NCBI GenBank assembly: GCA_964036315.1 | Contig: OZ038485.1 | Coordinates: 100,951,249-101,015,248 of the forward strand | Source: Acanthosepion esculentum | Lineage: Eukaryota; Mollusca; Cephalopoda; Sepiida; Sepiidae | DNA length: 64,000 nt | Direction: 5' to 3' | Part shown: positions 57,380 through 64,000 of the stretch, piece by piece | How positions within the stretch are numbered: position 1 is the stretch's first letter | How the letters are laid out: the number at the start of each line of letters is the position of its first letter | The notes under the pieces: generated by a model | Seen by the model: the letters and a program-made list of their open reading frames with translations, nothing else | Databases searched by the model: none | Told to the model about the DNA's origin: nothing | Made by a program: the position numbers and the translations under genes

Positions 57380-57650
57380 GGCTGAGACTTTCAGTTAAAT
57401 GTTGTTCTGCAGAAGGATGTTGAGAATACCATGGACTAAACATATAAGCCCCGACGGATTTTTGTAGTAACAAAATGTACATTTATGCTTGACATCAGAA
57501 AAAACAGTAGAAATTTCTATGGGCACATAATGACTAAAGATGGCTTAGAAAACTTGACACTCACAGGGCATACTGAAAGCAAGGGAGGCATAGAAAAACA
57601 ACGTATAACCTTTTTTCACTATTTCACATACAGTAGGTCAATAAAGCCAC
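57380..57650 (+). mobile_element. LINE-C C-terminal fragment
   Basis: Frames read CRRMLRIPWTKHI, then MLDIRKNSRNFYGHIM with GLENLTLTGHTES and RQRITF-like KQRITF. Same domain as at 15.5 kb. The terminal LRGHGT block is missing. Confidence 0.8.
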
Positions 57651-57825
57651 TAAGACGCAAAGGACTAATGATGTTGCGGGTACTTAGTACGTTGATGTTT
57701 GAGTTAGGAAACACGTGTCTCCTGGAATGTTTATCCCACAACAAAAACGGCGGAGTCGGTTTGTGAGTCCGGATAATAAATACAAAGAAACAAGTAATAC
57801 CAATATATATAAAAATATATTATGA

Positions 57826-58090
57826 AATGGACAAAGTCCGACAATTATTTAAAGACATTTTTATGTTTAACATGTTTTTGTTATTTTTAGATACAAGTAT
57901 TTAAGTAAATGCTCTGTTTATAATAAACAGTATTAAATAACATTTACCGGTCTGAATGTCCGTGAAATTTTCATAGAAAATATTCGTCTTCGGACAGTAT
58001 TCGAACCTGTATCCTACACGGAAACGTCATATAGCCTGGCGTGACTGTTAACCGATTCGGCCACAGAGGATCGATCGGTTAGCAAGGTCG
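57826..58090 (-). mobile_element. SINE-D copy
   Basis: Minus strand: tRNA-like head TGGCCGAATCGGTTAACAG (A box) and AGGTTCGAATACTGTCC (B box). Body has TATTTTCTATGAAAATTTC, CCGGTAAATGTTATTTAAT and TTATAAACAGAGCATTTAC, then the end GTCGGACTTTGTCCATTTC. Confidence 0.85.
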
Positions 58091-58195
58091 AATTTACAGC
58101 TTATAAACTTCAATCTTCCATGAATCTTTCACGTACATTCATATCTGTTCATGGCGTATTAAATGTAAACAAATGACGTCACACATTATGAAATG

Positions 58196-58509
58196 GACAA
58201 AGTCCGACAATTATTTAAAGACATTTTTATGTTTAACATTTTTTTTTATAGATACAAGTATTTAAGTAAATGCTCTGTTTATAATAAACAGTATTAAATA
58301 ACATTTACCGGTTAAGGCACATCAGGCTATATGGCGGTTCCGTATAGGATACACGTTCGAATCCTGTCGGAGGATAAATATTTTCTATGAAAATTTCTCG
58401 GATATTCAGGCCGGTAAATGCTATTTAATACTGTTTATTATAAACAGAGCATTTACTTAAATACTTGTATCTATAAAAAAAGAAAGAATGTTAAACATAA
58501 AAATGTCTT

Positions 58510-58520
<11 letters not shown>
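58196..58520. mobile_element. SINE-D inverted pair
   Basis: A minus-strand tail piece (58196-58312) joins, at ACCGG/TTAAGG, a plus-strand copy (58314-58515) that starts inside the tRNA-like part and carries B box CGTTCGAATCCTGTCGG. The shared 110 bp (AAATGTCTTTAAA to CCGGTAAATG) is inverse and nearly identical. A TA run follows. Confidence 0.9.
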
Positions 58521-58558
<38 letters not shown>

Positions 58559-58900
58559 AGTATGTGGTGCAGTTCAATTTACATGACATGAATCATTCAT
58601 AAAAATATTGAAGTTAATGATATAAATGGCGAGAATACATCCTCGCAAACAAATTTAATAAATGACATTAACCCCGAACCTGTAAATGAATGTTATGATC
58701 CCTGTTTATAAATTCCAGTTGCATAAGGTCATTTTTAATTTTTTACAAGCTTTCATCTGTTCCTACAGATATCATCAGGTATGAAAATATATTGTTTTTT
58801 TTTACATCCAGGTAATAACAGGACAACGAAAGAATAGGTGTAATCCGAAAGATGTTTTAAGAAATGTGTTATTGTTAATTGTAAGAAATTTTGGAGCGTG
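58516..58900. other. TA run and unclassified sequence
   Basis: TA run 58516-58556, then AT-rich sequence. At 58749-58778 the minus strand reads CTGATGA, a perfect ATCTGT/ACAGAT hairpin and GAAAGC (see findings). Confidence 0.6.

Positions 58901-58901
<1 letters not shown>

Positions 58902-58982
<81 letters not shown>
58902..58982. repeat. TA microsatellite
   Basis: About 39 TA units. Confidence 0.97.
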
Positions 58983-58983
<1 letters not shown>

Positions 58984-58984
58984 A

Positions 58985-59690
58985 AACAATAATGTATTAT
59001 TAATAACACTGTTGCGAACGACAAAGAAAATTATATTGTATGTATGTGACAAAACATTGAACGTGCATGAAAATATTTAAAAACTAGTGAATTGTTCCTG
59101 TATGTAGAATGCGTGTAGAAGTTGTAGAGAAATGAAGTTGTGTACGTACGTGTGTGTGCGTATTTGTGTGTTCGTTTCTGTTGAGATCAATAAAACATCC
59201 TTCGTCGCGACTGTTGAGATGTTGAGTGTTTCCACGTGAGTATATGGTAATAACGAACAAACACAGTCGTAGAGGAAAATACTGGTATATTCAGAGAGGT
59301 ATTTACATCAGAGAGATTAGTAGTAGAACGAACGTAGGTTAGTAGTAACAATAAGTAATAGTAATAAAGTCCAACGGTATCTTCCGGTCGAGAAACGGAA
59401 GTGTAACTGATCACTACAGAAGTCTCACTCTGCACTGCACTACACTGCTACACTACTCACAGTCTCTAGAACTACTGTTCTATTTATAATAATAGGATCA
59501 GTCTATTGTGGTTGTGGAGGTGGGTGCGCCCCTACAGTTTCCCATTGAGAAACGCGTTTTTATGATACACCTACATCCTAAGGAAAATAGGAAAAAGACA
59601 ATGATAGAAAACATTACAGTGTATTTATAGGTTCAGAAAGCATCCTCTAGTGGCATTTTTTTTTGTTAGGAAAGTAAGTGGGGTAACTCT
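58985..59690. other. No confident feature
   Basis: 59200-59560 has a GTAGTA-rich patch and GC-richer DNA (GGGTGCGCCCCTAC). It could be part of a long terminal repeat, but no partner or clear ends are seen. Confidence 0.4.
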
Positions 59691-60010
59691 ATACTGGGTG
59701 ATAGAGAGTATATGACAAAAGGAAAAAATACTATTAAGGAGAGAGAATAATGAAAGAACAAGAATGAAGAAAGACAGAAGGCAGCGATTCAAATTACATT
59801 TAATTTCTTGAAAATCTACGCTGACTAGAAAACAAGAAGCCGGAAGAGAGTTCCACATGCAAGAAGTGCGACAGAAGAAACTGTTAGCATAGAACTCACG
59901 GTTACATCTAGCCATTTCAACTGTAAAATGATGAGACCATGCCGCCAATCTAGTTCTGCTCTTAAATTCACAAAGTCTAGCTACCATAGAGGAAAATTCA
60001 TCGGAATAAT
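59690..60010 (-). mobile_element. LINE-B C-terminal fragment
   Basis: The 120-codon minus-strand frame (59625-59987) contains MVARLCEFKSRTRLAAWSHH, REFYANSFF, CMWNSLPASCF and IKCNLNRCLLS, so the terminal domain is intact in one frame. Upstream YKYFHGNYSDEF is in another. Confidence 0.88.
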
Positions 60011-60029
60011 TACCATGAAATATTTATAG

Positions 60030-60180
60030 AAAACCTACCTGAGCAGCTTGTGTAAATAGTTACCAGAACAGGGATTCGGAGATATAACAAAAAGACAAAA
60101 TTTATACTAAGAGCTATAAAAGACAAGAAATTGTGGAGAGCTATGATCTTCAACGTCCCGAGGAGATACGGCACATAGAA
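60030..60180 (+). mobile_element. LINE-C terminal block
   Basis: The plus frame reads RAIKDKKLWRAMIFNVPRRYGT then TAG, matching RRAMIGDVLRGHGT at 15.8 kb. Back-to-back with the LINE-B fragment, tail side outward. Confidence 0.7.
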
Positions 60181-61199
60181 GAAAAAAGAAGAAATTTGTA
60201 AAAAAAAAAAAAAATGTTTACCTTCCTTCTTTTTTTTTTTTAAATGTCTACTTATCTTTCGCTTTAATTTCTACTGATATTACTTTCTGTCTCAGGTCAC
60301 TTCCTCGCTTCCATATAATATCAGTTTAATATACTTCTCACTAGCTTTTATCATTCTCTTCATTGTCACTCCTGCCAACGCTCCACCCAGCCTCTCGTCA
60401 GTGCCATTGACGCCGTCAACGTTGGACACGTAGTGATGGAATCAATTTAAGCCGCGCGCGACGGGCTGACATTCTGCACGAGATACAGACATCCATAATC
60501 TGTTTGGAAACCACCCACTTCACTTCATTTTCCCGCCAACGAATTTTCGTCCCTCACATTTATCCCCCAACCTACGTCCCTAATTACGTGCCCTTCACTA
60601 AAATATCATCTGCCCGTTCTCTTTGCGTACGGGGTAGTGGGGGGGGGGGTTTACACGTTCCTTTCCTCTTTTCCGGCAAAAGCCATTCTCTTTCCTTTCT
60701 TCCCTTTCTCCTTGTATTCTCCTCCTCCTTCTTTTTCTTCTTATTATCATTATTATTATTATTATTTGCCTCTTATTTTCTCCATCTTAATTTTCTAATA
60801 AACGTGATCATTATTATCAGTCTACTTTCGGCTTAATTTTGTGGCTTATACTGGTATGCCTCCATCTTTCTTCTCTGCCTTCTCTAATTTTCTTCTTATT
60901 TCCTCCTCACACTCCTCCTCATTTTGTGACCTTCCTTCTTCCTCAACTTCTTCTCGCCAGCTATTCGTCTTTCTTTTTTCTTTGTCTTGTTTCTTCTATT
61001 GAAAACCATTTAATTTTCTTCAACTACGTTCTTTCCTTTTCAACCCTTCATTTTCCTTTTTCATTCCATTCCATTCTTCATTTGTACTATCTTCTTATAT
61101 TCTTCTATCATTTTTCTTCTTTTGAGCTCGTTATTTTTTTTTTCTTTCCGTGAATATATCTTTCTTCTTAATACAGCCTCCTTCTAAGAGTTAGATTTT
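60181..61199. other. Pyrimidine-rich sequence, no gene
   Basis: Mixed sequence to 60660, then T/C-rich with an ATT run (60746-60765). Plus-strand frames of 104-110 codons are Leu/Ser/Phe-rich composition products. Confidence 0.6.
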
Positions 61200-61399
61200 T
61201 TCTTCTTAGGTTATTACTTCTTCTTCTTCTTCTCCTTCTTCTTCTTCTTCTTCTTCTTCTTCTTCTTCTTCTTCACACCACCTCCTTCTAAGAGTTAGAT
61301 TTTTTATTCTTAGGTAATTAATTCTTCTACTACTTCTTCTTAGAACCACCTCCTTCTAAGAGTTACTTTTTTGGTTTTATTCTCAGGCATAGGCATTTC

Positions 61400-61440
<41 letters not shown>

Positions 61441-61482
61441 AATCTTTTTCTTCCTCTTTCTCTTCTTCTTCTTCTTCTTCTT

Positions 61483-61513
<31 letters not shown>

Positions 61514-61564
61514 ACACCACCTATATCAAAGGGTTTCTTTTTTGTTTTTATTCTTAGATATTTC

Positions 61565-61605
<41 letters not shown>

Positions 61606-61708
61606 CTTCTACTACTACTACTACTACATCTTCTTCTTAACACCAACTCCTTCAAAGAGTTACTTTTTTGGTTTTATTCTTAGGCATAGGCATTTCTTCA
61701 TCATCATT

Positions 61709-61752
<44 letters not shown>

Positions 61753-61915
61753 AATCTTCTTCTTCTTAACACCACCAACATCAAAGGGTTTCTCTTTTGT
61801 TTTTATTCTTAGATATTTAATCATCATCATCATCATCATCATCATCTTTCTTCTTCTTCTTCTTCTTCTTCTTCTTCTTCTTCTTCTTCTTCTTCTTCTT
61901 CTTCTTCTTCGTAAT
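61200..61915. repeat. Compound minisatellite with embedded triplet runs
   Basis: Six units share a core of about 45 bp (CACCACCTCCTTCTAAGAG, TTACTTTTTTGGTTTTATTC, TTAGGCATAGGCATTTC) at about 61175, 61275, 61347, 61513, 61640 and 61768. Between cores lie expanded TTC, ATC (61396-61440, 61700-61751, 61818-61846) or AAT (61566-61604) runs. The minus frame reads poly-Met, Arg or Lys between KTK-KPFD-GGVKKK repeats. Confidence 0.92.
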
Positions 61916-62185
61916 CTCATCGCATCGCTGTTGTCTTCTATAATTTCACATTTTCTTCGGCAGATTTTTTTCTTTTCGATTTCCATTTTTTCGCTTGTTC
62001 CCTTCCCTCTTAAATACTTACAATACCTTTTCTCTTTTTTGCCCCATTTTTCAGTCTCTACACCCCCCACATTTTTTTTGCTGTTCAATCGTGTTCTTTT
62101 TTCGATTTCTTCATCATTCTCTCTCGCTTCTTTATAACCAATCCAACATCTTCCAAGAACTTCCACCTCATTTACCCAGACATTT

Positions 62186-62189
62186 TTCT

Positions 62190-62232
<43 letters not shown>
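62186..62232. repeat. TTTC microsatellite
   Basis: About 11 TTTC units. Confidence 0.97.
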
Positions 62233-62234
<2 letters not shown>

Positions 62235-62329
62235 TCTTTTCAGGTCCTCCCTTATCAAATCTTGAGTTGTTCATTTCACTTTGTATCCGTTTCCTTCTTA
62301 TTCCATCTCCTTTACTTCATTCTTTCTTT

Positions 62330-62695
62330 TCCTCTTCCTCTCTTTATTCCTCCCTCATTCTTACTTCTTCTCTTCCTCTATTTATTCCTGCCTCATTCTT
62401 ATTTCTTCTCTTCCTCTCTTTATTCCTCCCTCATTCTTCCTTCTTCTCTTCCTCTCTTTATTCCTCCCTCATTCTTACTTCTTCTCTTCCTCTCTTTATT
62501 CCTGCCTCATTCTTACTTCTTCTCTTCCTCTCTTTATTCCTCCCTCATTCTTTCTTTTCCTCTACCTCTCTTTATTCCACCCTCATTCTTACTTCTTCTC
62601 TTCCTCTCTTTATTCCTCCCTCATTCTTACTACTTCTTCTTTTCCTCTCTTTATTCCTCCCTCATTCTTACTTCTTCTCTTCCTCTCTTTATTTG
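62330..62695. repeat. 38-40-bp minisatellite
   Basis: About nine units of TTTATTCCTCCCTCATTC, TTACTTCTTCTCTTCC, TCTC. CCTGCC variants appear in some units. Plus frames of 180-233 codons are repeat products. Confidence 0.95.
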
Positions 62696-62696
62696 A

Positions 62697-62697
<1 letters not shown>

Positions 62698-62727
<30 letters not shown>

Positions 62728-62780
62728 CTTCTTCTTCTTCTTCTTCTTCTTCTTCTTCTTCTTCTTCTTCTTCTTCTTCC
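62698..62780. repeat. TTC microsatellite
   Basis: About 27 TTC units, followed by GCT triplets. Confidence 0.97.
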
Positions 62781-62984
62781 ACTGCTGCTGCTGCTGCTAT
62801 TACTCCAGCTACTTGTCCATTAATTCTGCGTCATTTTCTTTTTATCTGTTTCTTCTTCTTCCTTTTCTTTTTTCTTCTATTTTTTATTATTATTACTGCC
62901 CTCTTTGTTTTTCTTTAATTTAATTTTTGTTATTTTCTTCGGACTGCTCTATTTTTCTTCTCCTCCTCCTCCTCCATTTTATTT

Positions 62985-63480
62985 CCACTATTTACATTGT
63001 TCGGACTGTTGTTCTCATCTTTATTGCCATATTCACGACGTTTCAGTCGATGTACCCCCTGGCCTTCTTCAGGTGATTGGAATTTCGAATCGAACCATTT
63101 ATTTCGTCCACCGGGGTGGGTAGATTATTCTATTTCCACGTGCCATGCCTCTTCCTCATGTTTCAGTTATCTCCCGTTAACTCAACTCTCCAAGTTTTTG
63201 ATCACCACCGCAGTAGAGAGGTATTGAACTCACAACTCTTTGGGTCCAGTCACTGGATCTAACCAACGCTTTTATCCACTGGGTCATGTATCGTTGATTT
63301 AAAGGGAGATAACTGAGACATCCGGAAGAGGCATGGCACTTGAAACTAGAATACTCTAGACAAGTGGACGAAATAAAGGGTTCAGTTCGAATTTCCAATC
63401 ACCTGAAGAAGGCCGGGCGAACAACGGTCGAAACCTCGTGAATATGGCAACAAAAATAAGGACAACTATCCGAACAATGT
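62985..63480. mobile_element. SINE-B inverted pair, one copy full length
   Basis: The minus-strand copy (62985-63292) runs from the 3' end TTTACATTGTTCGGAC through the core to the tRNA-like head (B-box-like TGAGTTCAATACC inverse at 63221-63233; ATGACCCAGTGGAT inverse near 63275-63288). It is joined to a plus-strand headless copy (63300-63480) with GGCATGGCACTTGAAACTAG, TTCAGTTCGAATTTCC, the CCTGAAGAAGGCC core and GTCGAAACCTCG. Confidence 0.9.
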
Positions 63481-63509
63481 GGAGTAGTAGTAGTTTAATT
63501 AATTACAAT

Positions 63510-63699
63510 AATAATTCTTCTTCTTATCTTCTTCTTCTTCTTCTTTTTCTTCTTCTTCTTCTTCTTCTTCTTCTTCTTCTTCTTCTTCTTCTTCTTCATA
63601 ATAATAATAATAATAATGTGGGGTTAGGGGAGAATAGAAGAATTATGTGATTTACAAACGAATAAACGTCAAACTTATGACCAACGTTACCTATGGCAT

Positions 63700-63769
<70 letters not shown>

Positions 63770-63820
63770 TCTTCTTCTTCTTCTTCTTCTTCTTCTTCTT
63801 CTTCTTCTTCTTCTTCGTTA
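63510..63820. repeat. TTC, AAT, GATA and TTC microsatellites
   Basis: TTC (63510-63597), AAT (63598-63617), GATA (63701-63768) and TTC (63770-63816). The last 180 bp to 64000 are T/C-rich with nothing recognisable. Confidence 0.97.
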
Positions 63821-64000
63821 CTCTTATCAGCTTTTATTATTGAAATAACTATGTTTATCATTCCCCTCACTTACTTGCCTCCTCTTCCTCCTACTTTCCT
63901 GCAAACTCTTCTTTTCCCTGTCACTTCTGCCCTTTCTTCTGTCCTTTTCTTAAATGGGAAACGCTCTTTTTTTTCATCTATCAGGTCCCAATGTCTGTGG

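Noticed and set aside
58749..58778. Third hammerhead ribozyme
   Set aside because: CTGATGA, a perfect hairpin and GAAA are present, but there is an unpaired extra base before stem II, no stem III partner and no cleavage triplet in register.
59200..59560. Long terminal repeat of a gypsy-type element
   Set aside because: No second copy, no TG...CA ends with target duplication and no primer-binding site could be identified.

Overview
This window looks like gene-free, repeat-dominated intergenic DNA from an animal nucleus. It is AT-rich, very dense in microsatellites, and packed with non-LTR retrotransposon (LINE) tails, tRNA- and 5S-rRNA-derived SINEs, mariner/Tc1/piggyBac remnants and several tandem satellites. 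The LINE tail proteins and SINE cores resemble ones I associate with lophotrochozoan, especially cephalopod (octopus-like), genomes. That assignment is recognition, not proof. I found no intact host protein-coding gene, no intact tRNA or rRNA gene and no CRISPR array. Nearly all open frames over 60 codons are microsatellite or satellite read-through. The clearest protein homologies are broken transposases and LINE reverse transcriptase tails.

Layout. 0-10 kb: TTC-rich block, a minus-strand LINE-A carrying an inserted SINE-B with target-site duplication, a 150-bp tandem block, and more LINE-A and LINE-B tails. 10-18 kb: head-to-head SINE-B pair, a 2.9-kb satellite whose monomer carries a degenerate 3' half of 5S rRNA, a sister array on the other strand, LINE fragments and a 390-bp MITE. 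18-30 kb: microsatellites, a canonical hammerhead ribozyme (22526-22570), a large inverted repeat, SINE-D, a 102-bp satellite and a Tc1 transposase pseudogene. 30-42 kb: LINE-B tails, one split by an internally deleted mariner; a 5S-tRNA composite SINE; a triple tandem tRNA-like SINE; an inverted SINE-B pair; a mariner-derived short element; and a second hammerhead candidate (41284-41336, minus). 42-55 kb: a 42-bp minisatellite, a roughly 460-bp palindrome, a 235-bp tandem block, a GAAA higher-order array and a 102-bp array hit by a piggyBac-type MITE. 55-64 kb: repeat pairs, inverted SINE-D, LINE tails and pyrimidine-rich compound minisatellites ending in another inverted SINE-B pair.

The elements explain much of the rest of the structure. 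Microsatellites sit at LINE and SINE ends and beside the hammerhead-bearing elements. A SINE has seeded two satellites. SINEs repeatedly occur as inverted pairs that would fold into long double-stranded RNA if transcribed. Several unrelated repeat families share a YTGANRA-hairpin-GAAA core that resembles the hammerhead core.
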